From the NCBI GenBank assembly GCA_030035585.1, contig CM057464.1:29281465-29345464 (forward strand): a stretch of 64,000 nucleotides of DNA. Direction: 5' to 3'. Position numbers and translations under genes: made by a program. The notes beneath the pieces were generated by a model. The model was not told the DNA's origin. It did not search any database and saw only the letters and a list, made by a program, of their open reading frames with translations. This stretch comes from Dugong dugon (Eukaryota > Chordata > Mammalia > Sirenia > Dugongidae). Of this stretch, positions 22,791 to 33,442 are shown one piece after another (position 1 is the stretch's first letter; each line of letters begins with the position of its first letter).

Positions 22791-24125
22791 ATTTATTTAT
22801 TTTATGTTTGCGTACTGTGTCCTAGCTTCTTGTTTCGTTTTGATATGTCCAAATAGGCTGCTTGTATGAGCTAGTTTGATTATTGGCAGCTTTGAAGCTC
22901 TAATGTCCTGTCACCAGGTGGTTAGATCTGTTACTAGGTATGTGAGCTCAGGAGTCTACCCACTCCTCCTGTACGGATTCAGCTCGGGTGCCCAGGTAGA
23001 TAGTCACCAAGTGTGTGATGCGGGCTCTCACCTACAGTCCTATACAGGCATGGGTGATTGGTGTAGGCACAGGCATCTGGCTGCAGCAGGGGAACACACT
23101 CTGCGAAAGGCTGGGGGCTGATGGCCACCCCCGAGTGTCCTGGAGGAAGGCATGTCCCTGTTTCTAGGGTGCATAGGTGGGTGAGTTTTGCAGCTGGACT
23201 GTGGGCACCCAGTGTTGTTGGCTGTGAGGACTGGGAGTCACCACTTATTCTTGGACCCCTGTCACAGTTTGCTAGGTGGCGTGGGTGGAGCCACTAGTCC
23301 TCAGGCCCCTGATGTAGGTAGGTGAGGACCCTTCTTAATGGGCAGAGCATATCAAATGTCACAAACCTGCCACTCCACCATATATCTGATAGAGTTAAGT
23401 TAGGTTTCAGGTATATACCCTGTTGTACTGTGATAACAAGGGCCTATGCTATTGAAATGGGTCCACACAGGTCTATGCAGAGGTGAAAGGCATTCAAGTC
23501 TGTGGACCCCTTATTCTTGTGCCTAGGCAAAGGAGCTGTGCTTGCCCTGAGTTCCCAGCTTTTAGGGGAGCTGGCAGATTATTTTTTCCCCTGTTTGTTG
23601 ACTTGTTCCATCTCCAAGGCCGAGAGAATGGCTCAGGGCATGTGATGGGACCTACTTCCAGCCCAGGGGACAAGGCAATCACTGAAGCCAGCCCAGACCT
23701 GGTGCAGAGTGGGGAGGGAGCATGTAAATGGGAGAGAGTTTCTTCCCAAACAGGGTGTGTTTTGATCTGTGCAGTAGTTTAAATGCTTGTTCTTATCTTT
23801 TGCCAGTTGAGCCCTGCTTTTTACTGGCTCTGGAGGCCTGAGCAGACTTTCCACCACTTGGTCTCTCCCGACGTGAAAAACATGTCCCAAACATCACTGC
23901 CTGCCTCACTGCCGCTTCCCTCCGGGTCAGAGCTAGCAATTCCTCACTGCTTCTGAACCATCTCTCCTTCCGCCTGCCGCTCAGTCTGATTCCTCTACTT
24001 TGCCTTTGATGTTCAGGGCTCCTAGATTGTCATATATAATCGATTCACTTGCTTTTTTGGGTCTTTGTTGTGAGCGGGACCACTGGAAGCATCTAAATAC
24101 TCTGCCATCTTGGCCCCACCTCTTC
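22791..24125 (-). mobile_element. L1 5' UTR of the outer element
   Basis: GC-richer DNA unlike the type A 5' UTR. Its right end ('aatactctgccatcttgg', then 'ccccacctc') is the complement of the classical mammalian L1 start GAGGTGGGGCCAAGATGGC. The 'ggctcctagattgtcatata' and 'gggtctttgttgtgag' words also match old L1 5' UTRs. The open frames inside (under 100 codons) have no recognisable domain. Confidence 0.7.
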
Positions 24126-24141
24126 GGCCCCTAGTCTTCTT

Positions 24142-24540
24142 GACTCTCCTCAGTTATGCCGTGTGCTTTGTGCTCTTCCAAGGTTTATACCTTTAGTTGG
24201 CCTATTCATTTCTCTGAAATGCCACTCTCCTTCTCTGTCTGTAAAATTCTTACAGAAACTTTTAGAAACTTCTGGTGAGAACTGACTGTTTTCTTCTTTG
24301 TGCTTCTACAGCAATTGATTCCCACCTCAATTATAACACGTATCTCTTGGTATTACATCTGTATGTATGTCTTTATTCTTCATATAGTTTACAGGTTTCT
24401 TGAGGCATTGATACTTTATTCTACTTTGAATCTTTAGTGTCTATCAAAATTCCTGGTTTGTAGTAATTTTTGAAAGTTATTTTTCAATAAATTTAAAAGA
24501 ATTGATATGAGGGTAAGGAAACCAGAAAGCTCATTATGAC
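24142..24540. other. Unique DNA, no feature
   Basis: T-rich complex sequence between L1s. It should join 14968 if the outer L1 is removed. No gene recognised. Confidence 0.5.
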
Positions 24541-24771
24541 TGCGTTGAGTAAGGAAAATATGCACAACAAAACATACACTAATTCAACAGTTTATACGTA
24601 TATAATTCAGTGGCATTGATTACAGTCTTTAAGTTATATGACCATTCTCACTATTCCTTTTCCAAATTTTTCTACCACCATTAGCATACACTCAGTGCAC
24701 CCTAAACAGAAACTCCCTCCTTCCTCCCTTCCTCCAACTCCTGGTAATGACTAATAATTTTTGGTTTATAT

Positions 24772-24929
24772 ATATTTGCTACTCTGTGGGTGAAAGATAT
24801 GACAGTATGCTTCCATAAAGATTACAGCCTTTGAAACCCTATGGGGCAGTTCTACTCTGTCCTATAGGGTCACTGTGAGTTGGAATCAACTTGAAGGCAA
24901 CAAGTTTGATTTTGGTCTACATATTTGCT
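24772..24929 (+). mobile_element. AfroSINE (sense, 5'-truncated) with target duplication
   Basis: Lacks the tRNA-like head; begins 'actctgtgggtgaaag' and ends 'gaaggcaacaagtttg'. Flanked by 'atatttgct' at 24772-24780 and 24921-24929. Confidence 0.9.
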
Positions 24930-25136
24930 TATTTCATATAAGTGCGATCATACAGTATTTGTTCTCACAAGACTTATTTTGATCAGCATAGTGTTTTTTG
25001 GGTTCATCCATGTTGTGGCATGCTTCAGGACTTCATCCCTCTTTATGGCTGAGTAACATTCCATTGTATGTATATACCACATTTTGTTTATCCATTCATG
25101 AGCTGATGAAAATTTTGGTTGTTTCAATCTTTTGGC

Positions 25137-25348
25137 TACTGTATTTTTATGTGAATAACACACGCCTTCATGGTTTGTTTGCCAACCATGCCCTCCTCCC
25201 CCCAAGGTATTTTCATAAGTGCCATTATGCTAATTTATTTTACATGTTTCTGTAAAAAATTAGCATACATGCTTATGAAAATACCTCATGAGGGGAGGGC
25301 GTGGTTGGCAAACAAATGTAGAAGGCACATTTGTGTAAAAATACAGTA
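25137..25348. mobile_element. Palindromic MITE-like element with TA duplication
   Basis: A 208-bp element (25139-25346) that is almost entirely one inverted repeat. Left arm 25139-25236 pairs with right arm 25257-25346 around a ~20-nt loop; the ends are CTGTATTTTTA and its complement. Shared inner blocks include 'tttgtttgccaacca' and 'aggtattttcataag'. It is flanked by TA on both sides. The host L1 supplies the empty site: 'ttttggcta' plus 'ttatgaatggtgctg' matches the L1 order seen at 39957-39990. TA duplication and terminal inverted repeats are Tc1/mariner-like. There is no transposase. Family not recognised. Confidence 0.85.
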
Positions 25349-25645
25349 TTATGAATGGTGCTGTAATGAACATTGGTGTCCATGTGTCTGCGTCACTGCT
25401 TTCAGATCTTTTGGGTATATACCTAAGAGTGGAATTGCTAGGTTATATGGTAGTTCTATGTTCAAATTTTTGAGGAACCACCAAACTGTTTTCTACAATG
25501 ACTATACCATTTTACATTCCCAGCAGCCATGGATGAAGGTTCCTGTTTCATCATAGCCTTGCCAACACCTGATGTTTTCTGTTTTTTTTTTTTTTTTTTT
25601 TTTTTAACATTGCCATTCTAATGGGAGTGAAATGATATCTTCCAC

Positions 25646-25790
25646 AGGGTTTTCAATGACTAATTTTTTTTTTTTAATAGAATGCCAGGCTTTTCTTCTG
25701 ACGCATCTCTGGGTAACTTGATCCTCCAACCTTTCAGTTAGCAACCAAGCACGTTAACCCTTTGCACCACCCAAAGACTCCTCTCCAAAA
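25646..25790 (-). mobile_element. Type 2 AfroSINE (antisense)
   Basis: Body 'cagggttttcaatgactaat', 'tgccaggcttttcttctga' and head 'acgttaaccctttgcaccac' followed by 'ccaaagactcc'. The head is the complement of the ggagtc-(t/c)ctgggtggtgcaaa type, distinct from the common AfroSINE's 'ccctggtggcgcagtgg'. A T-run of 12-13 sits inside. Confidence 0.85.
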
Positions 25791-26594
25791 AAGGAGGCTC
25801 CAGTTTGACTACTTAAAGCCTATAAAATGGGTAAGCCATGTGTGTGCATACATGTGTGTAGGAGTAGGTCTTCCTTTCAGCCACGGGAGAGCAGAGACAT
25901 GAGTCTTTCTGGGCCCTGAGGGAGAACTGCCCCATGCCACTGTTCTGGAAGCTGCAGTATTGCTGCTCATGTTTGAATAAGAGGGAAGATGCCAGGTCCT
26001 TTGCTGACGCATGTATGTTCTTACCATCCATTCTTGCTAAACCTTTATAACCCATATGAGGTAGCAGAGGGGAATTTGTACTGGGTTGTGAGAGAAATAT
26101 GAAAAGCATATCATCTTTCTAGGAGAAAGCCTGAAGTTAGGACGGTGTTTGTGAAAAGAAAGGAAGGCAATACCTGAGACACACAAACTTGAAATGCAGT
26201 TTTATTTGAGATAGATTTGTGACTAAGACAAATTACATGCCTGGAGAAAAATGCTCTAGGTAGTAAACTCTTTTTCCCTCCTTCCCTAAAATAAAGATTC
26301 TCAAAGAAAGTTCTGTGCTCTGGAGACATACCTGCTTCAATGAAGGTTGGGCTTCAGAGGAGCTGAGAGGATGTGGATGACACAAGAAAGCTACTGGCTC
26401 GACCATAGCTCTTCATTCTGAGTGGAGCGTGGTGAATGGCTCCTGACAGGAGGGAGAGGGTGATGGATGAGACTCAGAGGAACACTTGCTCTGTGCCAAT
26501 GATTCTGACTGAGCTGGGACAGTGTTCAGTGTTGGAAGCTGAGATGTTGTGAAATCCCCAGGCATCACTTTTAGACTTTAAATATATTTGATGC
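25791..26594. other. Unique DNA, no feature
   Basis: Complex, moderately GC sequence of about 0.8 kb with only short antisense open frames (up to 98 codons, no recognisable domain). Nothing recognised. Confidence 0.5.
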
Positions 26595-27000
26595 TGGAAG
26601 TCCCTGGGTGCTTGTTTACTAACCAGAAGGCTGGCCGTTTGAATCTACCCAGACGCACAGTAGAAGAAAGTCCTGGCGGTGTGCTTTCATAAAGATTTAA
26701 AAAAAAAAAGCCAAATCCGTTGCCATTGAGTCGGTCCCAACTCATATATTGATCCTGTATGACAGAGCATAACTGCCCCATAGGGTTTCCAAGGCTGTAA
26801 TCTTTAAGGAATCAGACTGTCACATCTTTCTCCCTTGGAGCGGCTGGTGGGTTCAAATCAGCAACCTTTGGGTTAGCAGTTGAGTGCTTAACAACTGTAC
26901 CACCAGGGCTCCTTTCTGTAAAGACTACAGCTTTGAAAACCCTATGGAGCTCAGTTCTACCTTGTAACTCATGGGGTCGCCATGAGTCAGAATTGACCCG
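26595..27000 (+). mobile_element. Type 2 AfroSINE split by a type 1 AfroSINE
   Basis: Sense type 2 SINE: head 'ggaagtccctgggtgcttg' and 'agaaagtcctggcggtgtgc' up to about 26696, resuming at 26912-27000 with 'gactacagctttgaaaaccc', 'tatggagctcagttctac' and 'tgagtcagaattgacc'. The interruption is an antisense type 1 AfroSINE. Confidence 0.88.
26697..26911 (-). mobile_element. AfroSINE nested in type 2 SINE
   Basis: Full-length antisense AfroSINE (A-rich start, 'ccgttgccattgagtc' to 'accaccagggct'). Imperfect flanking repeats 'ctttcataaagat' (26684-26696) and 'ctttctgtaaagac' (26912-26925) mark the target duplication inside the older SINE. Confidence 0.88.
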
Positions 27001-27007
27001 ATGACAA

Positions 27008-28162
27008 TTATTTTTTTAATTGTACTTCAGGTGAACGCTTATAGAACAAATAGTTTCTCATGAAACAGAAGTACACATGTTGTTTTATGACATTGGTTAA
27101 CAACCCCATAACATATCAACCCTCTGACTTCTCAACCTTTTTTTTTTTTTTTTGGTGAAAATACACATAGCCAAAGATGCACCACTTCAAAAATTTCTAC
27201 ATGTACAGTTCAGTGACATTGACTATGCTCTTCCAATTGTGCTGTTATTCTCACTTAAGATGAAGGCTTACAGAACAAAATAGTTTCTCATTTAACAGTT
27301 ACTGCAAATGTTGCCCTATGACACTGGTTAACAATCTCACAACACATCAACAATATCCTTACTCAACTGTGGGTTCCCTATCACCACCTTCCTTGTCCCC
27401 TTCTGCGTTCTGGCCCTTGTCACTGGACTCCTGTACCTTGTTAGTCTCATTTGGTTTTACGGGGCTGTCCACTCCAAGGCTGAATGGTAAACCTCGGAGA
27501 TAACTTCACCACTGAGCTAAAATGGCGTCTGGGAGCCATACTCTCGGGGTTTCTCCAGTCTCTTTTAGACCAGTAAATCTGGTCTTTTTTTTGGTTAGAA
27601 TTATGTTATACATACTTCTCCAGCTCTGTCCAGAACCCTCTGTTGTGATCCTGGTCAGAGCAGTCAGTGGTGGTAGCCGGGCACCATCTAGCTGTACTGG
27701 ACTCAGTCTGGTGGAGGCCTTGGTAGCTGTGGACAATTAGTCCTTTGGACTGATCTTTTCCTTGTATCCTGTTCTCTTCATTCTCCCTTGCTCCCGAAGG
27801 GAAGAGACCAGTGGAGTATCTTAGATGGCTGCTCACAGGCTTTTAAGACCCCAGACACTACTTACCAAGGTAGAATGTAGAGCATTGCCTTTATAAGCTG
27901 TGTCATGCCAGTTGAGCTGGATGTTCCCCGAGACCATGGTCCCCAGCGCCCTCCACCCTCAGGGAGTTTGGATGTGTCTATGGGGCTTCCATGACCTTTC
28001 CTTGTACAAGTTGTGCTAGTTTCCCCTGTATTGTGTACTGTCTCACCCTTCACCCAAGATACAACTTATCTATTGTCTATTTAGTATTTCTCCCCAACCC
28101 CTCCCATCCCTGGTAACCAACAAAGATTGTTACATTTTGCGTGTGAACTTTTTCATAGGTTT
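27008..28162 (-). other. L1 type A 3' UTR
   Basis: Same modular 3' UTR as 7114-8300 and 10025-11044: terminal module at about 27023-27120, T-run spacer, second module at about 27255-27362, then unique 3' UTR. About 1.15 kb, non-coding. Confidence 0.9.
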
Positions 28163-31100
28163 TTACAATAGAGGTCTCATACAATATTTGTCCTTTTCTG
28201 ATTGACTTATTTCACTCAGCATAATGACCTCCAGTTTCATCCATGTTATGAGATGGTTCACAGATTCATTGTTGTTCTTCCTCGTTGCATAGTACTCCAT
28301 TGTGTGTATGTACCATAGTTTGTTTATCCATTCATCTGTTGATGGGCATCTAGGTTATTTCCATCGTTTTGCTATTGTGAACAATGCTGACATGAACAGA
28401 GGTGTGCATATGTCTATTCGAGTGACAGCTCTTATTTCTCTAGGATATATTCCTAGGAGTGGGATTGCTGGATTGAATGGTATATCTATTTCTAGCTTTC
28501 TGAGGAAGCACCATATCATTTTCCAAAATGGTTGTATCATTTTGCATTCCCACCAGCAGTGCATAAGTGTTCCGATCTCCCTGCAGCCCCTCCAACGTTT
28601 GTTATTTCCAGTGTTTTTGATTCGTGCCAGTAATGCTGGTGTGAGATGGTATCTCATTGTGGTTTTAATTTGCATTTCTCTAATGGCTAGTGATCGTGAG
28701 CATTTCCTCATGTGTCTGTTGGCCATTTGAATGTCTTCTTTGGTGAAGTGTCTGTTCATTTCCTTTGCCCATTTTTTAACTGGATTATTTGTCGTTTTGT
28801 TGTAGAGGTGTTGGATTTTCTTGTAGATTTTACAGATGAGACCTTTGCCTGACTTGTACTGTCCAAAAGTTTTTTCCCAGTCTGTAGGTTCTCTTTTGAC
28901 TCTTTTGGTGAAGTCTTTTGAAGAGCATAGGTGTTTGATTTTTAGAAGATCCCAGTTATCTAGCTTATCTGTTGGGTTTTGTGCGTTGATGGTTATAGTT
29001 TGTATCCTGTAAATGCTATATATTAAGGCCTGAAGTGTTGGTCCTATTTTTTCTTCTGTAAACTTTATAGTTTTAGGCTTTATATTCAGGTCTTTGATCC
29101 ATTTGGAAGTAATTTTTGTATACGGTGTGAGGTATGGGTCCTGTTTCATTTTTTTGCAGATGGATATCCAGTTCTGCCAGCACCATTTGTTAAAAAGACT
29201 GTCTTTTCCCCATTTGATGGACTTTGGGCTCTTGTCGAAGATCAGATGACCGTAGGTGGATGGATTTCCATCTGGGTTCTCAATTCGGTTCCATTGGTCA
29301 ATGTATCTGTCGTTGTACAAGTACCAGGCTGTTTTGACTACTATAGCTGTATAGTAGGTTCTGAAGTCAGGTAGTGTGAGTCCTCCAACTTTATTCTTCT
29401 TCTTCAGTAGTGCTTTACTTATTTGGGGCTTCTTCCCTTTCCATATAAAGTTAATGATTAGTTTTTCCATCTCTTTGAAGAATGTTGTTGGTATTTGGAT
29501 TGGGATTATGTTGTATTTGTAAATTGCTTTGGGTAGAATTGTAATTTTCACAATGTTGAGTCTGCCTATCCATGAGCATGGTATGTTTTTCCATTTATGT
29601 AGATCCATTTGGGTTACATGAAGTAGTGTTTTGTAGTTTTCTTTGTATAGGTCTTTTACATCCTTGGTCAGATTTATTCCTAAGTATTTTATCTTTTTAG
29701 GGGCTATTGAAAATGGTATTGTTTTTCTGATTTTGTTTTCATTGTTCTCCTTACTGGTGTATAGGAATCCAACTGCTTTTTGAATGTTTAGCTTGTATCC
29801 TGGTACTCTGCTGAATCTTTCTATTAGTTCCTGTAGATTTCTCGTGGAGTCTTTAGGGTTTTCTGTGTATAGTATCATATCATCTGCAAACAGGGACAGT
29901 TAAACTTCTTCATTACCAATTTGGATGCACTTTATTTCTTTTTCTTGCCTTATTGCTCTAGCTACAACTTCCAACACAATGTTAAACAGGAATGGTGATA
30001 AAGGGCATCTTTGTCTTGTTCCTGTTCTCAAGAGGAATGTTTTCAGCCTCTCTCCATTAAGAATGATGTTGGTTGTTCGTTTTGCATAGATGCCCTTTAT
30101 TATGTTGAGAAATTTCCCTTCTATACCTATTTTATTGAGAGTTTTTATCAGGAATGGGTATTGGACTATGTCAAATGCCTTTTCTGCGTCAGTTGAGATG
30201 ATCATGTGATTCTTTTCTTTCCTTTTATTTATGTGGTGGATTACGTTGATTGTTTTTCTAATGTTGAACCATCCTTCCATATCTGATATGAATCCTACCT
30301 GGTTGTGGTGTATTATTTTTTTGATACGATGCTGAATTCTATTGGCTAGAATTTTGTTGAGAATTTTTGCATCTATATTCATGAGAGATATTGGTCTGTA
30401 ATTTTCTTTTTTGTGACATCTTTTCCTGGTTTTGGTATCAGAGTTATGCTGGCTTCATAGAATGAATTTGGAAGAGTTGCTTCCTCTTCTATGCTCTGAA
30501 ATATCTTGAGTAGTACTGGTACAAGCTCTTCTGTAAATGTTTTGTAGAATTCTCCAGTGAAGCCATCTGGGCCAGTGCTTTTTCTGGTTGGGAGTTTTTT
30601 TTATTACCTTTTCAATCTCTTCTCTTGTTATGGGTCTGTTCAGATTTTCAACATCACTTTCTTTTAGTTTGGGTAGGCTGTGTTTTTCTAGAAATTTATC
30701 CACTTCCTCTAGGTTTTCAAATTTGTTGGAGTATAGTTTTTCATAATATTTTGTTATAATCCTTTTTATTTCAGTTGGGTCTGTTGTAATGTCCCCCATT
30801 TCATTATTTGGGTTATTTGTGCCCTTTGCTGTTTTTCTTTTGTCAGTCTGGCCAGTGGTTTGTCGATTTTGTTGATTCTTTCAAAGAACCAACTTTTGGT
30901 TTTGTTGATTCTCTCTATTGTTTTTCTGTTCTCTATTTCATTTATTTCTGCTCTTATCTTTACTATTTCCTTTCTTCCTGTGGTCGTGGGCTTTTTTTGC
31001 TCTTCTCTTTCTATTTGTTTGAGTTCTGTAGGTAACGTTTTGATTTTGTCCTTTTCTTCTTTTTTGATGTCTGCATCTATTGGTATAAATTGTCCTCTGA

Positions 31101-31982
31101 GGACTGCCTTTGCTGTGTGCCAAAGGTTTTGGTATGATGTGTTTTCATTCTCATTTGATTCTAGGAATTTTTTGATTCCATCTCAGATTTCTTCTATTAC
31201 CCACTTATATGTAAGCAGGGTATTATTCAGTTTCCATGTAGCTGATTTTTTTCCTTGCTCTTTCTATTGTTAATTTCTACCTTGATGGCATTGTGGTCAG
31301 AGAAGATACTTTGAATTATCTCAACGTTTTGGATCTTGTTGAGGATTGCTCTGTGGCCTAAGATGTGGTCTATTCTGGAGAACGTTCCATGTGCATTGGA
31401 AAAGAATGTGTACTTTGCAGCGGTTGGATGGAGTGTTCTATATATGTCTATGAGGTCAAGGAGGGTGATTGTGCCGTTTAGGTTTTTTGTATCTTTGCCG
31501 AGTTTCTTCTTAGTTGTCCTGTCCTTTACTGAGAGTGGTGTGTTGACGTCTGCTACTATTATTGAGGAACTGTCAATTTCTCTTTTCAGTGTTGTTAGAG
31601 CTTGTTTTATATATTTTGGAGCCCTGTCATTGGGCGCGTAGATGTTTATTATGATTATGTCTTCATGATGGATCATCCCCTTAATCATTATATAGTGTCC
31701 TTCTTTGTCTTTTATGGTAGATTTCGTTTTGAAGTCTATTTTATCTGAGATTAGGATTGCCACTCCTGCTCTTTTTCGGTAGTTGTTAGCTTGATATAGT
31801 TTTTGCCAACCTTTGACTTTTAATAAATTCACATCTTTGTTTCTTAGGTGTGTCTCCTGTAGACAGCATATTGATGGATCTTGTTTTCTTATCCATTCTG
31901 TCATTCTCCATCTCTTTATGGGTGCATTGAGTCCATTTACATTCAGTGTAATTATTGACAGATGTGAGTTTGTTGCTGTCAT
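28163..31982 (-). pseudogene. L1 ORF2 pseudogene, full-length
   Basis: Starts at 31982 (MTATNSHLSIITLNVNG) and ends MRPLL at 28163, about 3.82 kb, close to the ~1,275-codon family length. The endonuclease (31227-31982) is one open block with QETHL, SRIDHILGH and SDHNA, though the VGDFN motif reads VADVN. The linker (30455-31123) is broken. RT core: 29900-30382 has STDAEKAFD and [10 protein letters not shown]; one in-frame stop (a Lys codon changed to TAA next to the FADD motif) separates it from 28355-29878, 507 open codons covering thumb and C-terminus. Near-intact but non-functional. Confidence 0.92.
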
Positions 31983-32400
31983 TTTGTAGTGCTTTTTGTG
32001 GTGCTGATGTTTTCTTTGTTCTTCTTACTCTCTTGTGCTGAGTTACTTTTGTTTGTGGATTTTTTTCATTTATTTTGTTTTTGTAGGTTTTGTTTTTGCT
32101 GAGACTTTATGTTTTTCCTCTTTTTTTTATGAGTATGTTTGTTAACTTTCTTTGTGGTTAACATGAATTTTACCCTTATCTTTCTAAGTTTGAAGCAGCC
32201 TACTGTTAGTTGGTATTGCCTTGCCTTGCTCTCCATTAGAAGGTTCTATACCTATGACATTTATTCCCTCTTTTATTGTTTTTATGTTGTTGTCATTTCC
32301 TGATTAACTGCTCTGATTCCCTGTTGTATTGCTTTTGGTTTTGGTTAGTCCTCGAGAGTTCATTTCCTAGGTTGGTATCTGGCTCGTACAGTCCTGCATC

Positions 32401-33442
32401 CTAGGTCCTGCTTGAGGGCTGAAGCTGTTTCTCCTCAGATCGAAGAGCTCCCTTTAATAATTCTTGTAAGTTTGGTTTGATTTTACATATTCCCTTAATT
32501 TCTCTTTATCTGGAAATGACCTAATTTCACCATCAATTTTGAGCGAGAATTTTGCAGGATATATTATTCTTGGCTGACAATTTTTTCTTCAAGATTTTAT
32601 ATATGTCATCCCATTGCCTTCTTGCCTGCATGGTTTCTGCTGAATAATATGAGCTTAGTCTTATTGTTTCTCCTCTGTATGTGACTTCTTTTTTTTCACG
32701 AGCTGCTCTCAGGATTCTTTGTTTGTCTTTGGTTTTGGTGAGTGTGAATATGATATGCCTTGGTGATTTTCTTTTGGGGTCTCTCCTATATGGTGTTCAT
32801 TGAGCTTCTTGGTTGGCCAGCTTTTCATCTTTCATGATATTGGGTAAGTTTTCTGTCAGCAGTTCTTCAGTGATCCTCTCTGTGTTTTCTGTTTTCTCCC
32901 CGTGTTCTGGAATTCCAATCACTCAAAGATTTTTGCTTTTGATTGTGTCCCACATAATTCTCAGTGTCTCTTCATTTTTCTTTGTTCTTTTTTTTGAGTT
33001 TTCCTGAAACAGAATTGTATCCAAGTGTTTGTCTTCAATTCCACTGATCCTGTCTTCAGCCATTTCAAATCTGCTTAGCCCTCCTATGACATCGTCCATT
33101 TCTGAAATCTTGTTGTTCGTCTTTTGGATTTCTAATGTTGTCTTTGTATAATTTCTAGTTGTGAATTTATTTTGGCATTTTGTTCCTGCATTATTTTCCT
33201 GAATTCTTCCAATTTTTTGTCTGTATTTTCCATGAATTTGTGTATTTTTTCCTCATGTTTGTCAGCTTTTTGCCTCAGTTCTTGGAGAATTCTGAGTATT
33301 AGAGATTTGAATTCCCTATCATGTAGTTCTAGTGCATTTTCTTCCAGAGGAGCGTCATCTGGTGTTTTATTTTGGACACCTACTGGAACCATCCTGTCCT
33401 TTTTTGTAAATCTTTTGATATTGTCTGCTGTCTTCTGGACAT
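32401..33442 (-). pseudogene. L1 ORF1 pseudogene
   Basis: Same boundaries as the intact ORF1: Met equivalent at 33442 (reads MSRRQQT) and stop equivalent at 32401. An open piece at 33132-33392 covers the N-terminal coiled coil (ENALELHDREFKSLILRIL). Downstream stops include a TGA before the VIGIPEHGEKTEN segment (about 32930). That segment shows the ancestral reading of the residues scrambled in the 18382-19581 copy. Confidence 0.9.

Larger units (their letters stand above)
14969..24141 (-). mobile_element. Outer L1 (type B), antisense, host of a nested L1
   Basis: I read 14984-24125 as one antisense L1. Its 3' UTR is at the left (14984-15929) and its 5' end at the right ('gccatcttggccccacctc', the complement of a typical L1 start). 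Flanking sequences 'ggccccagccttctt' (14969-14983) and 'ggcccctagtcttctt' (24126-24141) match with one substitution and one indel, consistent with an aged target duplication. Parts in sense order: 5' UTR 24125-22791, an RT-core remnant 22790-22176, a second L1 inserted at 22175-16969, then ORF2 C-terminus and 3' UTR. ORF1 and the endonuclease of the outer element are missing. RT and C-terminal segments match the type B copy at 49201-51510, not type A. Confidence 0.75.
24541..25645 (-). mobile_element. Ancient L1 3' region, carrier of two later insertions
   Basis: Antisense old L1: 3' UTR words ('tataattcagtggcattga') then ORF2 C-terminus complement ('ggttcatccatgttgtgg', 'attccattgtatgtatata', 'gtggaattgctaggttatat'). 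An AfroSINE (24781-24920) and a palindromic element (25139-25346) interrupt it. A T24 run lies at 25582-25605. No open frame. Confidence 0.8.

Noticed and set aside
23483..23782. A 99-codon plus-strand frame as a small gene
   Set aside because: No domain, no start context or partner, and it lies opposite an L1 5' UTR.
22791..24125. A GC-richer stretch as a CpG island or host exon cluster
   Set aside because: It ends in a canonical L1 start and resembles L1 5' UTR; frames are short and CpG is not notably dense.
28355..29878. 507-codon reverse-transcriptase-like frame as an active enzyme
   Set aside because: It is the C-terminal 40% of an L1 ORF2; a stop precedes it next to the catalytic motif, and the upstream linker is frameshifted.
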